From Chloroflexota bacterium (lineage in GTDB: Bacteria > Chloroflexota > Anaerolineae > UBA4142): a DNA stretch of 64,000 nucleotides. The stretch spans positions 1-64,000 of the forward strand of contig JACQYF010000061.1 in assembly GCA_016208315.1 (NCBI GenBank). The letters are read 5' to 3'. The translations under genes were made by a program, and so were the position numbers. This document shows positions 7,878 through 16,891 of this stretch, piece after piece. Positions within the stretch are counted from its first letter, which is position 1. The number at the start of each line of letters is the position of its first letter. The notes below the pieces were generated by a model, which worked only from the letters and a program-made list of their open reading frames with translations, was not told where the DNA came from and made no database searches.

Positions 7878-9551
7878 ATGGTCAAGCCAGTGATGGTCGC
7901 CGTTGATGACGATGTTCAAGTGCTCCAGTCCGTTGGCCGGGACCTGCGGCGCAAATATGGACAGGAATATCGCGTGGTTACCGCCGATTCGGGCAAGTCG
8001 GCATTGGAAGCGCTGCGCGGTTTGAAACTGCGCGACGAACCCGCGGCCCTATTTCTCGTAGATCAACGCATGCCCGAGATGACGGGCGTCGAGTTCCTCG
8101 CCGCGGCGCTGGAAATCTATCCGGACGCCAAGCGCGTCTTGCTGACCGCGTATGCCGATACGAACGCCGCGATCCAGGCCATCAACGAGGTCAAGCTCGA
8201 CCATTACCTACTTAAACCGTGGGACCCGCCGGAGGAGAATCTTTATCCGGTGTTGCAAGATTTGCTCGACGACTGGCAGGCCAACTTTCGCCCGGCCTTT
8301 GAAGGCGTCCGCGTTTTGGGCTATCCCTTATCGCCCCACGTTCACGAGATCAAGGATTTCCTCGCACGCAATCTCGTCCCATATCGCTCGCTCGACGTCG
8401 AGACCGACCCCGAAGCGCCACGTTTGCTCGAAACCATCCGCGCATCCACGACGCCGACCGCCGCGGAATTGCCCATTGTTTTTTTCCTCGACGGTTCGCA
8501 CCTCGTCCGGCCGACCATCGCTCAGGTGGCCGAAAAGGTCGGCTTGCGCGTCAAGGCCAACAAACCCTTTTACGAACTGATCGTCGTCGGCGCCGGCCCC
8601 GCCGGGCTTTCCGCTTCGGTCTACGGCGCGTCGGAGGGGCTAAAGACGTTGATGATCGAAAGCGAAGCGCCGGGCGGGCAAGCGGGCATGAGCGCGCGCA
8701 TCGAGAACTATTTGGGTTTTCCTGCGGGCCTCAGCGGCAGCGATCTGACGCGCCGCGCGATCGCGCAGGCGACGCGTTTCGGCGTCGAGATTCTGACGCC
8801 GCAAATCGCGACGGGCGTACGCGTCGAGACCGGCTATCGCTTTGTGAAACTGGCCGACGACTCCGAAGTGAGTTGCCACGCGCTCTTGATCGCCACGGGT
8901 GTTTCGTATCGCCGTCTCGACATTCCGGGCTTGGAGCAATTGACCGGCGCGGGGGTGTATTACGGCTCGGCGAATACGGAAGCGATGGCTTGTCGCGACA
9001 AGGACGTGTTCATCGTCGGCGGCGGCAATTCGGCGGGCCAGGCCGCGATGTATCTGGCGCGGTTCGCGCGCAGCGTGACGATCCTCATTCGCGCGGTTTC
9101 GCTCGTCGAGAGCATGTCACAATATCTGATCGGGCAAATCCGGGACACCAAGAATATCCGTGTGCAGAACCATTCCGTGGTGACGGAGGCGCGCGGCAGC
9201 AATTGCCTCGAGATCATCACCATAACGAACAAACAGACCGGCGAGCAGCAGACCGTGCCCGCGGCGGCGCTCTTCATCTATATCGGCGCGCAGCCGCGTA
9301 CGGATTGGCTGGGGACGCTGGTAAAACGCGACGAGCAAGGGTTTATCTACACGGGCGCCGAGGTACAACACGCGCCGGATTTTGCCCAGTTCTGGAAAGT
9401 GGACCGCGACCCGTTTCTATTGGAAACGAGCGTGCCCGGCATTTTTGCCGCGGGCGATGTGCGCCACGGGTCCACGAAACGCATCGCATTCGGCGTTGGC
9501 GATGGCGCGATGGCCGTGCAGTTCGTCCATCAATATCTGTCGTCGCTGTAG
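7878..9551 (+). CDS. Fused response regulator / thioredoxin-reductase-like FAD oxidoreductase
   Basis: Protein of 557 residues joining a CheY-like receiver (residues 1-130; acidic DDD at 10-12, phospho-acceptor Asp62 in VDQRMPEMTG, Lys in LLKPWDP) to a thioredoxin-fold linker (about 140-225) and a flavin oxidoreductase. The FAD motif is VVGAGPAGLSASVYGASEG near residue 235 and the NAD(P)H motif VGGGNSAGQAAMYLARFA near 382. The usual thioredoxin-reductase redox CxxC is absent: the matching segment reads VYYGSANTEAMACRDKD. It therefore cannot be a classical disulfide reductase. The ATG at 7878 has AGGAG 10 nt upstream. It is followed 10 bp later by a UBP zinc-finger gene. Likely a signal-regulated or ferredoxin-linked redox enzyme; acceptor unknown. 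Confidence 0.9.
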   Translation: MVKPVMVAVDDDVQVLQSVGRDLRRKYGQEYRVVTADSGKSALEALRGLKLRDEPAALFLVDQRMPEMTGVEFLAAALEIYPDAKRVLLTAYADTNAAIQAINEVKLDHYLLKPWDPPEENLYPVLQDLLDDWQANFRPAFEGVRVLGYPLSPHVHEIKDFLARNLVPYRSLDVETDPEAPRLLETIRASTTPTAAELPIVFFLDGSHLVRPTIAQVAEKVGLRVKANKPFYELIVVGAGPAGLSASVYGASEGLKTLMIESEAPGGQAGMSARIENYLGFPAGLSGSDLTRRAIAQATRFGVEILTPQIATGVRVETGYRFVKLADDSEVSCHALLIATGVSYRRLDIPGLEQLTGAGVYYGSANTEAMACRDKDVFIVGGGNSAGQAAMYLARFARSVTILIRAVSLVESMSQYLIGQIRDTKNIRVQNHSVVTEARGSNCLEIITITNKQTGEQQTVPAAALFIYIGAQPRTDWLGTLVKRDEQGFIYTGAEVQHAPDFAQFWKVDRDPFLLETSVPGIFAAGDVRHGSTKRIAFGVGDGAMAVQFVHQYLSSL

Positions 9552-9560
9552 GGGACAAGC

Positions 9561-9824
9561 ATGAGCGAAGGTTGTACACATCTCGATCAAATCCGCAAGG
9601 TTACGCCAAGCGGCAAGGGTTGCAAAGAGTGTTTGGAGATCGGCGACGAGTGGGTGCATTTGCGCCTGTGCCAGACGTGCGGTCACGTCGGCTGCTGCGA
9701 CGAGTCCAAGAACAAGCATGCCACCAAACACTTTCACGCGACCGGCCATCCGATCATTCGCTCGTTTGAGCCGGACGAAGACTGGATGTGGTGCTTCGTG
9801 GATCAGGTCCCGGTAGAAACATGA
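9561..9824 (+). CDS. UBP-type zinc-finger protein
   Basis: Protein of 87 residues consisting almost entirely of a UBP (ubiquitin-hydrolase-type) zinc finger: CTHLDQI at the start, CKECLEIGDEWVHLRLCQTCGHVGCCD in the middle, and a His-rich ATKHFHATGHPII segment that completes the zinc ligands. In eukaryotes this fold binds the ubiquitin tail; bacterial copies are of unknown role and are often found next to flavoprotein genes like the one 10 bp upstream. A short GGGG-type ribosome site precedes the ATG. Co-transcription with the upstream gene is likely. Confidence 0.93.
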   Translation: MSEGCTHLDQIRKVTPSGKGCKECLEIGDEWVHLRLCQTCGHVGCCDESKNKHATKHFHATGHPIIRSFEPDEDWMWCFVDQVPVET

Positions 9825-9838
9825 TTTGATCTGCAAAC

Positions 9839-10516
9839 GTGGAAGCAATTCTTGGCGCGGTTCAATATTTCTTACAGAATCAGCCGCGGTTTTGGGACGC
9901 GACGCGGCAGCACTTGACGTTGAGTCTTACCGCGCTAGCCATCAGTCTAATCGTTTGCCTACCCCTCGGAATCTGGATTGCACGCCGGGCGGGCTTGGCG
10001 CAAGTCGTCATTAACGTCTTTAACTCGCTGCGCGTCTTGCCGAGTCTGGCGATTTTGTTTCTGGCTCTTCCGTATCTGGGCTTGGGATTCACGCCGTCGC
10101 TTGTGGCGCTGGTTGTGCTGGCGTTTCCGCCGGTGCTTGTCAACACATACGCCGGAATACGCCACGTTGACCCTGCCGCGATCGAAGCCGCGTACGGGAT
10201 GGGAATGGCGCCGCCCCAAGTTTTGTCGCGCATCGAGTTGCCCTTGGCGCTGCCCGCGATCATCGCCGGCGTTCGCACCGCCGCGGTCGAAGTCATCTCG
10301 TCCGCGACGCTGGCGACATTCATCGGCGGCGGCGGGCTGGGGGATTTTATCACCCTCGGCTTTGCCTTGTACGATGTTCGCATCATGCTCGTGGGCGCGA
10401 TCCCGGTCGCGTTGTTAGCGCTTGGTTCCGAGGCAGTCCTTGCGCTGCTGGAATATCTACTCGGCCGCAGAGCGGCATCCTTCGGCTACGCTCAGGACGA
10501 TGTCGCTGTCACTTGA
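9839..10516 (+). CDS. Osmoprotectant-type ABC transporter permease (OpuCB/ProW-like)
   Basis: Integral membrane permease of 225 residues with about five or six membrane segments. The EAA loop that docks the ATPase is visible as EAAYGMGMAPPQVLSRIELPLALP (about residues 120-143). Start is GTG at 9839, 14 nt after the zinc-finger stop, without a strong ribosome site. The operon order is permease, binding protein, ATPase, permease, typical of glycine betaine/carnitine/choline importers. The last 17 residues (from RRAASFGYAQDD) are encoded by a short repeat (CATCCTTCGG to GGACGATG), so the native C-terminus was probably replaced. Confidence 0.9.
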   Translation: MEAILGAVQYFLQNQPRFWDATRQHLTLSLTALAISLIVCLPLGIWIARRAGLAQVVINVFNSLRVLPSLAILFLALPYLGLGFTPSLVALVVLAFPPVLVNTYAGIRHVDPAAIEAAYGMGMAPPQVLSRIELPLALPAIIAGVRTAAVEVISSATLATFIGGGGLGDFITLGFALYDVRIMLVGAIPVALLALGSEAVLALLEYLLGRRAASFGYAQDDVAVT

Positions 10517-10548
10517 TTTTGGGTTTATGCCCAAAAGGAGTTTTTTTC

Positions 10549-11475
10549 ATGAGACCCATCACTATGCCCAAACGCGCACTGCTCGCGGCAATCTTCCTGA
10601 TCTGGGTCACCGCCGCGTGCGCTTCGCCGACGCCCAGCGCGCCCGGCAAGGTATCCGGCACGGTCAAGGTCGGCTCGAAAGATTTCACCGAAGAATTCAT
10701 CGTCGCCCACATGTACGCCCAATTGCTCGAGCAGGCCGGCTTTACGGTCGAGCGAAAAATCAACCTGGGCGGCACGCCGGTCGCCCACGCGGCTTTGCTC
10801 AAAGGCGATATTGACCTCTACCCCGAGTACACTTCGACCGCGCTGCTCACGGTGTTGAAAGACAAACCGCTCAAAGACCCTAACGAGATTTTTTCGACGG
10901 TCAAGACCAAGTACGAACAGCAGTTCAAATTGACCTGGCTTCAGCAGGCCCCATTCAACGACACGCAGGCCCTCGCGATGACGCAGTCAGGATCGAGCAA
11001 GTACGGGATTAAATCGTACTCCGATCTGGCCTCCAAGGCGTCCGAACTCATCCTCGGCGGCCCCGCCGAATTCGTTTCGCGCGAGGACAGTCTCCCCGCG
11101 CTGCAAGCGACCCATAGCGGTTTCAAGTTCAAAGAGATCAAGCAGCTTGGCACGGGCAGTCTCCGCTATCAAGCGTTGTTGAGCGGGCAGATTGACGTCG
11201 TGGTGGCATTTAGTACCGACGGCGACATCGCAGGGAACAACCTGGTTTTGCTCAAAGACGACAAAGGCGTATTCCCCGTTTACCAGATCGCGCCCGTCGT
11301 CCGCATGGACACGCTGCAAAAATACCCGCAGATCGCCGACGCATTGAACAAACTCGCGCCACTCCTCACGGACGCTGTGATGTCGGGCCTGAATTGGCAG
11401 GTAGATGGGCCGGCAAAAAAGGAACCGGCTGCGGTGGCAGGCGAGTTCCTGAAAGAGAAAGGGTTGACCAAGTAG
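10549..11475 (+). CDS. Osmoprotectant ABC transporter substrate-binding lipoprotein
   Basis: Periplasmic-type binding protein of 308 residues of the OpuAC/OpuCC/ProX class. A signal peptide ends in a lipobox (TAAC; Cys at about residue 21) followed by a short Ser/Pro linker. Family signatures include VKVGSKDFTEEFIVAHMYAQ and DIDLYPEYTSTALL, where ligand-cage aromatic residues usually sit. The ligand is probably a quaternary ammonium or similar compatible solute. The ATG at 10549 has GGAG 8 nt upstream; the ribosome site follows a small hairpin (TTTTGGG/CCCAAAA). The TAG stop is the first codon inside a 27-bp palindrome. Confidence 0.92.
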   Translation: MRPITMPKRALLAAIFLIWVTAACASPTPSAPGKVSGTVKVGSKDFTEEFIVAHMYAQLLEQAGFTVERKINLGGTPVAHAALLKGDIDLYPEYTSTALLTVLKDKPLKDPNEIFSTVKTKYEQQFKLTWLQQAPFNDTQALAMTQSGSSKYGIKSYSDLASKASELILGGPAEFVSREDSLPALQATHSGFKFKEIKQLGTGSLRYQALLSGQIDVVVAFSTDGDIAGNNLVLLKDDKGVFPVYQIAPVVRMDTLQKYPQIADALNKLAPLLTDAVMSGLNWQVDGPAKKEPAAVAGEFLKEKGLTK

Positions 11476-11498
11476 GGGCGGGGTCACCCCGCCCCTAC
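11472..11498. repeat. 27-bp perfect palindrome (GTAGG type)
   Basis: Arms of 12 bp (11472-11483 and 11487-11498) are perfectly complementary, start GTAGGGGCGGGG, and enclose a TCA loop. The TAG stop of the binding-protein gene lies inside the left arm. The same core occurs inside the gene at 25822-27405. Confidence 0.9.
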
Positions 11499-11504
11499 CG
11501 CCTC

Positions 11505-12313
11505 ATGCCTGCGATCGTCTGTGACCACATCACCAAGCAGTTTGCGAACCAACCGCGCGCCGCCGTTGACCAAGTGAGTTTTTCGGTCGAGGGCGGCGAT
11601 TTCGTCGTGATCCTCGGTCCTTCCGGCTGCGGCAAGACGACCCTGCTGAAAATGATCAACCGGCTGTACGAGCCGACCGGCGGCCGCATCTTTGTCGAAG
11701 GCGTCGAGGTACACGATCTGCCGGTCACCGATTTGCGGCGGCGCATCGGCTACGTCATCCAGCAAGTGGGCTTGTTTCCACATCTGAACGTCGCGCAGAA
11801 CATCGCCGTGGTGCCCGAGCTTTTGAAATGGGACCGCGCGCGGATCAACGCCCGGATTGACGAATTGCTCGATCTCGTGCGCTTGTCGAGGGATTACCGC
11901 GCGCGCTACCCGCGCCAACTCTCCGGCGGCGAGCAGCAGCGTGTGGGCCTGGCGCGCGCGCTGGCCGCCGACCCGCAAATCATGCTCATGGATGAACCCT
12001 TTGGCGCGCTGGACGCGATCACGCGCGCGCGTTTGCAGGACGAACTGCTGTCCGAGAGCTGGTCGGCACAGAGAATGTGCTCCGCCGCCTGAGTCTGATG
12101 CGTGTTGGCTCGATTCTGACCGCGAGCCAGAAACAAGTGACCGCGCACGATCGAATAGCATCGCCGGCCGTAACTCTCGACGATGATTTGCGGACCGCGC
12201 TCACGCGTTTGCTCGGCAGCCCCGATGGACGCTTGCGCGTGCTGAACGACCAGGGCCACGTCTGCGGCGAGATCACGTTCGACGATTTGCGCGCGGCCAT
12301 TCGGGGCGATTGA
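11505..12313 (+). pseudogene. Osmoprotectant ABC transporter ATP-binding protein, internal deletion and frameshift
   Basis: OpuCA/ProV-type ATPase. From ATG 11505 the reading frame gives Walker A (GPSGCGKTTLLK), Q-loop (QQVGLFPHLN), signature [15 protein letters not shown], Walker B (IMLMDEP) and FGALDAITR, then after QDELL reads 13 unrelated residues to a stop at 12092. In another frame from about 12053 the sequence continues as [18 protein letters not shown] and a CBS-like C-terminal half ending at 12313, the normal end of such proteins. The stretch that should lie between, with the switch His (T/VTHD) and the rest of the helical and strand segment, roughly 50-60 codons, is missing. An ATPase lacking the H-switch is not expected to work. 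Real deletion or assembly error cannot be separated here. Confidence 0.85.
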
Positions 12314-12315
12314 AC

Positions 12316-12942
12316 ATGGAATATCTATTCAACAATTTCCCCACCGTCGCCCGCCTCTTTGGCGAGCAACTCACATTGAGCGCCATCGTCCTTGCCATCG
12401 CGCTGCTGATTGCAGTTCCCATCGGGTTGGCGGCAACGCGCATCCGGTGGCTCAGGAATCCGATCCTCGGTGTGCTCGGCGTGATTTACACGATACCCAG
12501 TTTGTCGCTGCTCGTGCTCCTCATCCCGCTCCTGGGGCTGGGCGCTGCGCCCGCGATGGTCGCGCTGGTGGCGTACGCTCAGCTTGTGCTCGTGCGAAAT
12601 CTCGTGGTCGGCTTGACCGGCATTGACCCGTGGATTATCGAAGCGGCGAAGGGGATGGGGATGAGCGGCTGGCAGCGGCTCTGGCGCGTCGAGTTTCCGC
12701 TTGCCCTGCCGTTGTTCCTTGCCGGAATGCGGCTCGCCACGATTTCGATCATCGGCATCGGCACGATTGCCGCGTACGTCGGCGCGGGCGGGTTGGGCAC
12801 GCTGCTCTTCGAAGGCGTGACGACGAATCATCCTTCCAAGATTCTCGCCGGCGCCGTGGCCGTCTCGATCCTCGCGATCTCCTCGAACTATCTCCTCTGG
12901 TTTCTCGAACGCCGAGCAAGGCGCGCGGTATTTGGGGATTAG
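12316..12942 (+). CDS. Osmoprotectant-type ABC transporter permease, second (OpuCD-like)
   Basis: Permease of 208 residues with about six membrane segments and an EAA loop [20 protein letters not shown] (about residues 112-131). It is homologous to the first permease of the operon; together they would form the heterodimeric channel. The ATG at 12316 lies 2 nt after the stop of the broken ATPase gene; an in-frame TTG at 12310 overlapping that stop is an alternative. The frame is intact, so loss of the ATPase, if real, is recent. Confidence 0.9.
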   Translation: MEYLFNNFPTVARLFGEQLTLSAIVLAIALLIAVPIGLAATRIRWLRNPILGVLGVIYTIPSLSLLVLLIPLLGLGAAPAMVALVAYAQLVLVRNLVVGLTGIDPWIIEAAKGMGMSGWQRLWRVEFPLALPLFLAGMRLATISIIGIGTIAAYVGAGGLGTLLFEGVTTNHPSKILAGAVAVSILAISSNYLLWFLERRARRAVFGD

Positions 12943-12958
12943 CAAGTAACATTTCGGC

Positions 12959-12987
12959 TTGAGGGACGTTATACGTTTAGTTATTTC
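12959..12987 (+). promoter_or_regulatory. Possible promoter for coxMSL
   Basis: TTGAGG (12959-12964), 17-nt spacer, TATTTC (12982-12987), in the only gap between the transporter operon and coxM. The -10 match is moderate. Confidence 0.35.
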
Positions 12988-13034
12988 CCCATTGGCGTAC
13001 TGGACGACCGAACAATCCCCAAGGAGGTAAGCAG

Positions 13035-13898
13035 ATGATACCTGCAGAATTTCAGTATGCTGCGCCCAAGACCGTCCCCGAAGCCATCGCGCTCTTGAGC
13101 CAGAACAAGGACGCGAAAATTCTCTCCGGCGGGCAAAGTCTCATCCCCCTCATGAGGTTCCGGCTCGCCACACCCCCGCTGCTCGTTGACATCAATCGCA
13201 TCGTCGGCCTCGGCTATATTCGCGAAGACGGCGATTGGCTCCGCATCGGCGCGACCGTCCGCGAGAACGACCTGGAAGACGCGCCGATCATTCGCGCAAG
13301 GTATCCGCTTTTGCGCGAAACCTCGCGCGTCATCGCCGATCCGCTCGTTCGCAACCAAGCCACGCTCTGCGGCAACCTCGCGCACGGCGATCCCGCGAAC
13401 GATCATCCCGCGACGATGCTCGCCTATCGCGCCCAGGTTGTGGCGACCGGCCCTAAGGGCGACCGCGTCATCCCGATTGACGATTTCTTCCTCGGGCTAT
13501 TCCAAACCGCGCTCGCCGCGGACGAAATCCTCACCGAGGTCCGAATTCCCAAACCCACAATGCGTAACGGCAGCGCCTACGTGAAAATGGAACGCAAAGT
13601 TGGCGATTTCGCCACTGCGGGCGTCGCCGTACACTTGTCGCTCACCGCCGACGGCCAGATCGAACAAATCGGGATCGGGCTGACGAACGTTGGGCCAACC
13701 GCGATTCGCGTCAAGCGCTCCGAGGATTTGCTGCGCGGCAAAATGCCGGACGAGCCAACGATCGCGCAAGCCGCCAAGCTCGCGCAAGAGGACAGCCAAC
13801 CCGGCGCGGATTTGCGCGGCTCGGAGGAATACAAGCGCAATCTGGTGCGGGTGCTGACGATGCGCGCGATCATCAAGGCGATGGAGCGAGCCAAGTGA
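13035..13898 (+). CDS. coxM: Aerobic CO dehydrogenase medium subunit (FAD)
   Basis: FAD-binding subunit of the molybdenum hydroxylase/CO dehydrogenase complex, 287 residues, the usual length. FAD-contact motifs are visible: ILSGGQSLIPLMRFRL (about residues 31-46) and TLCGNLAHGDPANDHPATML (about 112-131). It passes electrons from the iron-sulfur subunit to the quinone pool. The ATG at 13035 has a near-perfect AGGAGGT ribosome site. It is followed by coxS and coxL in the canonical M-S-L order. Assignment to CO rather than another substrate rests on the coxL motif. Confidence 0.93.
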   Translation: MIPAEFQYAAPKTVPEAIALLSQNKDAKILSGGQSLIPLMRFRLATPPLLVDINRIVGLGYIREDGDWLRIGATVRENDLEDAPIIRARYPLLRETSRVIADPLVRNQATLCGNLAHGDPANDHPATMLAYRAQVVATGPKGDRVIPIDDFFLGLFQTALAADEILTEVRIPKPTMRNGSAYVKMERKVGDFATAGVAVHLSLTADGQIEQIGIGLTNVGPTAIRVKRSEDLLRGKMPDEPTIAQAAKLAQEDSQPGADLRGSEEYKRNLVRVLTMRAIIKAMERAK

Positions 13899-13939
13899 GT
13901 GTGGGAGTATGGGGGTATGGGGGGCATCTACTCCCACAC
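13899..13939. repeat. Inverted repeat with short tandem units between coxM and coxS
   Basis: GTGTGGGAGTA (13899-13909) pairs exactly with 13929-13939. The flanks and loop contain degenerate 7-8 bp units (GTATGGG; CCCACACG), as in the other tandem hairpins in this window. Confidence 0.75.
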
Positions 13940-13973
13940 GCCCACACGCCCAGACTTGCAAAGCGAGGAGACT

Positions 13974-14537
13974 ATGGAAAAAATCCACCTAATCATCAAC
14001 GGCACCGAATATGCCGCCGAGGTTGAGCCGCGCCTGCTGCTGGTGCATTTTCTGCGCGACCAACTCGGCATGACCGGCACGCACGTCGGCTGCGATACCA
14101 CGTCGTGCGGCGTGTGTACGGTCGTCCTCAACGGCAAAGCCGTCAAATCGTGTACGATGTTCGCGGTGCAGGCAGACGGCGCGCGTGTGATTACAGTCGA
14201 GGGACTGGCGCAGGACGGCAAGCTGCACGCGATTCAAGAGGGCTTTCACGAGGAACACGGTTTGCAGTGCGGGTTCTGCACGCCCGGCATGCAAATGACC
14301 ACCTACGCCTTTTTGACCAAGAACAAGGATGCCAATCCGAGTGAAGAGGACATTCGCTGGGCGATCTCGGGCAACCTGTGTCGCTGCACGGGCTATGTGA
14401 ATATCGTCAACGCGGTGAAATATGCGGCGAAAAAGATGTACGCGGCTGAACAAGCGCCCGTGGAAAAACCGGCTGTGACTCCGCCCGAGCCAACCGCCGA
14501 ACCCGTTCGCGCGGGGAACGGCGGAGGAGGTCAGTAA
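13974..14537 (+). CDS. coxS: Aerobic CO dehydrogenase small subunit (2x[2Fe-2S])
   Basis: Iron-sulfur subunit of 187 residues. The plant-type ferredoxin cluster ligands are in [16 protein letters not shown] and the following Cys (about residues 42-63); the second cluster is in [10 protein letters not shown] and [12 protein letters not shown] (about 99-145). It transfers electrons from the molybdenum centre in CoxL to FAD in CoxM. The last 35 residues are an extra Pro/Glu-rich tail ([14 protein letters not shown]) beyond the usual length of about 155-165. The start ATG at 13974 has GAGGAG upstream; the longer frame runs through the inverted repeat. Confidence 0.94.
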   Translation: MEKIHLIINGTEYAAEVEPRLLLVHFLRDQLGMTGTHVGCDTTSCGVCTVVLNGKAVKSCTMFAVQADGARVITVEGLAQDGKLHAIQEGFHEEHGLQCGFCTPGMQMTTYAFLTKNKDANPSEEDIRWAISGNLCRCTGYVNIVNAVKYAAKKMYAAEQAPVEKPAVTPPEPTAEPVRAGNGGGGQ

Positions 14538-14538
14538 G

Positions 14539-16887
14539 ATGGCTACCGCACATGGCATGGGACACTCGGTGAAACGCAAGGAAGACGCGCGTTTCGTCCG
14601 TGGACAGGGTCGTTACATTGACGACATCAATTTGCCGGGCATGCTCTGGCTCGACATCGTGCGCGCGCCCCTGGCGCACGGGAAAATCAAGAGCATCAAC
14701 AAAGACATGGCGCTGAAGACTCCGGGCGTCGCCGCGGTCATCACGGGCGCAGACCTGGTTCCCTACAAGCTCGAATGGATGCCGACGCTGATGAGCGACA
14801 AGCAGATGGTCTTGCCGGTGGATACCGTGATGTACTATGGGCAAGAAGTCGCGGCGGTTATCGCGGACTCGCGCTATCACGCGGCGGACGGCGTCGCGGC
14901 GGTCGAAGTAGATTACGAGCCGCTCCAAGCGGTGGTTGATCCAGTCAAGGCGCTGCAACCCGATGCGCCGGTCATTCGCTTTGACCGCGCGGAAAAATCG
15001 AATCGCATCTGGCACTGGGAAGTAGGCAACCAGCAAGCAACCCAAGAGCAGTTGAACAAATCGGATGTGGTCGTCAAGGAAGACATTTACATTCCGCGCA
15101 TTCACGTCGCCTCGATGGAAACGTGCGGCTGCGTCGCGAGTTGGGACCCGGTCGAAGGCAAGCTCAAGCTGTACATGACGACGCAAGCGCCGCACGCGAT
15201 CCGCACGGTCGTCGCGCTCGTCGCCGGTCATCTCGGCTTGGCCGAACACAAGATCCAAGTCATCTCGCCGGACATCGGCGGCGGGTTTGGCGGCAAAGTG
15301 CCGGTCTATCCCGGCTACGTGCTCGCGGTCGCGGCCTCGGTCCTCACCGGCAAGCCCGTGAAATGGATCGAAGACCGGACCGAAAACCTGATCGCCGATT
15401 CGTTCGCGCGCGATTACCGCGTGCACGCCGAACTGGGCGCGACCAAAGACGGCAAGATTCAGGCGCTCAAGATCAATACGATTGCCGACCACGGCGCGTT
15501 CGATGCCGCGGCCAACCCGTCCAAATTCCCCGCGGGTCTCTTTTCGATTGCGACCGGCTCGTACGATTTCCAAAAGGCGTACGCGTCCGTGGATGGCGTT
15601 TACACCAACAAGCCGCCGGGCGGCATCGCCTATCGCTGCTCGTTCCGCGTGACCGAAGCGGTGCATACCATCGAGCGCATGGTGGACATTCTCGCGCACC
15701 AATTGAACATGGACCCCGCGGAATTGCGCGAAAAGAATTTCATCAAGCCGGAACAATTTCCCTACAAGTCCGCGCTCGGCTGGGAATACGACAGCGGCAA
15801 CTACAAAGGCGCGCTCGACAAAGCCAAGCAAATCATCGGCTATGACGCGCTGCGGAAAGAGCAAGCCGAAAAGCGCGCGCGCGGCGAACTCATGGGCATC
15901 GGCATCTCGACCTTTACCGAAATCGTCGGCGCCGGACCGTCGCACACGTTCGACATCCTCGGCATCAAGATGTTTGACTCGGCCGAGATTCGCATCCACC
16001 CGACCGGCAAGGTGATCGCGCGGTTCGGCACGAAATCGCAAGGGCAAGGGCACGAGACGACGTACGCGCAAATCATCGCGCAAGAGTTGGGCATCCCCGA
16101 AGACGACATCGCCGTGGAAGAAGGCGACACCGACACCGCGCCCTACGGCCTCGGCACCTACGCCTCGCGTTCGACTCCGACCGCGGGCGCGGCGGCTGCG
16201 ATGGCGTCGCGCAAGATTCGCGAAAAGGCGCGGAAAATCGCCGCGCATTTGCTCGAAGCGAGCGAGGAAGACCTGGAATGGGAGAAAGGCAAGTTCTTCG
16301 TCAAGGGTTCGCCCGACCACGCCAAGACCATCCAGGAGATCGCGTTCGCCGCGTACACCAATCATCCGCAAGGGATGGAGGCGGGTCTCGAAGCGGTGGA
16401 CTATTACGATCCGCCGAATCTCACTTTCCCATTCGGCGCGTACATCTGCGCGGTGGACATTGATCGCGGCACGGGCGAAGTCAAGATTCGGCGCTTTGTC
16501 GCGGTGGACGACTGCGGCAACATCATCAATCCGATGATCGTGGATGGACAGATTCACGGCGGGCTGACGATGGGTATGGCGCCCGCGCTGATGGAAGAAA
16601 TCGTCTACGACGAAAACGGCAACAATCTGACCGGCACGTTCCAAGACTATCTCATACCGACCGCGGTCGAGACGCCCAAATGGGAACTCGACAAGACGGT
16701 CACCCCCTCGCCGCATCATCCGTTCGGCGCGAAAGGCGTCGGCGAGTCCGCGACGGTGGGCGCGCCGCCCGCGATCGCGAACGCCGTCGTAGACGCGCTG
16801 TCACATCTCGGCATCACGAACATTGACATCCCCATCACGCCGCCGAAGCTGTGGGCGATTCTGAACGATCATGGAGTCGCACTGTAA
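14539..16887 (+). CDS. coxL: Aerobic CO dehydrogenase large subunit, form I
   Basis: Molybdopterin-cytosine-dinucleotide-binding catalytic subunit, 782 residues. The form I active-site loop AYRCSFR is present at about residues 364-370, with Cys367 at the position that binds copper in the Mo-Cu centre of known CO dehydrogenases; form II proteins read AYRGAGR there. The catalytic Glu is in KGVGES (about residue 736). Other pterin-contact motifs such as DIGGGFGGK are intact. Reaction: CO + H2O to CO2 with two electrons to the respiratory chain. ATG 14539 follows GGAGGAGG closely. The sequence supports real CO oxidation capacity, for growth or survival on trace CO. Confidence 0.95.
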   Translation: MATAHGMGHSVKRKEDARFVRGQGRYIDDINLPGMLWLDIVRAPLAHGKIKSINKDMALKTPGVAAVITGADLVPYKLEWMPTLMSDKQMVLPVDTVMYYGQEVAAVIADSRYHAADGVAAVEVDYEPLQAVVDPVKALQPDAPVIRFDRAEKSNRIWHWEVGNQQATQEQLNKSDVVVKEDIYIPRIHVASMETCGCVASWDPVEGKLKLYMTTQAPHAIRTVVALVAGHLGLAEHKIQVISPDIGGGFGGKVPVYPGYVLAVAASVLTGKPVKWIEDRTENLIADSFARDYRVHAELGATKDGKIQALKINTIADHGAFDAAANPSKFPAGLFSIATGSYDFQKAYASVDGVYTNKPPGGIAYRCSFRVTEAVHTIERMVDILAHQLNMDPAELREKNFIKPEQFPYKSALGWEYDSGNYKGALDKAKQIIGYDALRKEQAEKRARGELMGIGISTFTEIVGAGPSHTFDILGIKMFDSAEIRIHPTGKVIARFGTKSQGQGHETTYAQIIAQELGIPEDDIAVEEGDTDTAPYGLGTYASRSTPTAGAAAAMASRKIREKARKIAAHLLEASEEDLEWEKGKFFVKGSPDHAKTIQEIAFAAYTNHPQGMEAGLEAVDYYDPPNLTFPFGAYICAVDIDRGTGEVKIRRFVAVDDCGNIINPMIVDGQIHGGLTMGMAPALMEEIVYDENGNNLTGTFQDYLIPTAVETPKWELDKTVTPSPHHPFGAKGVGESATVGAPPAIANAVVDALSHLGITNIDIPITPPKLWAILNDHGVAL

Positions 16888-16891
16888 CTTT

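Noticed and set aside
12077-12313. Independent 78-residue CBS-like gene
   Set aside because: Its sequence continues backwards in frame to RELVGTEN and matches the normal C-terminus of the adjacent ATPase, so it is the second half of a broken gene.
14407-16719. 770-residue open frame on the minus strand
   Set aside because: Lies entirely opposite coxS/coxL, is Arg/His-rich, has no ribosome site or recognisable domain; an antisense shadow of high-GC codon use.
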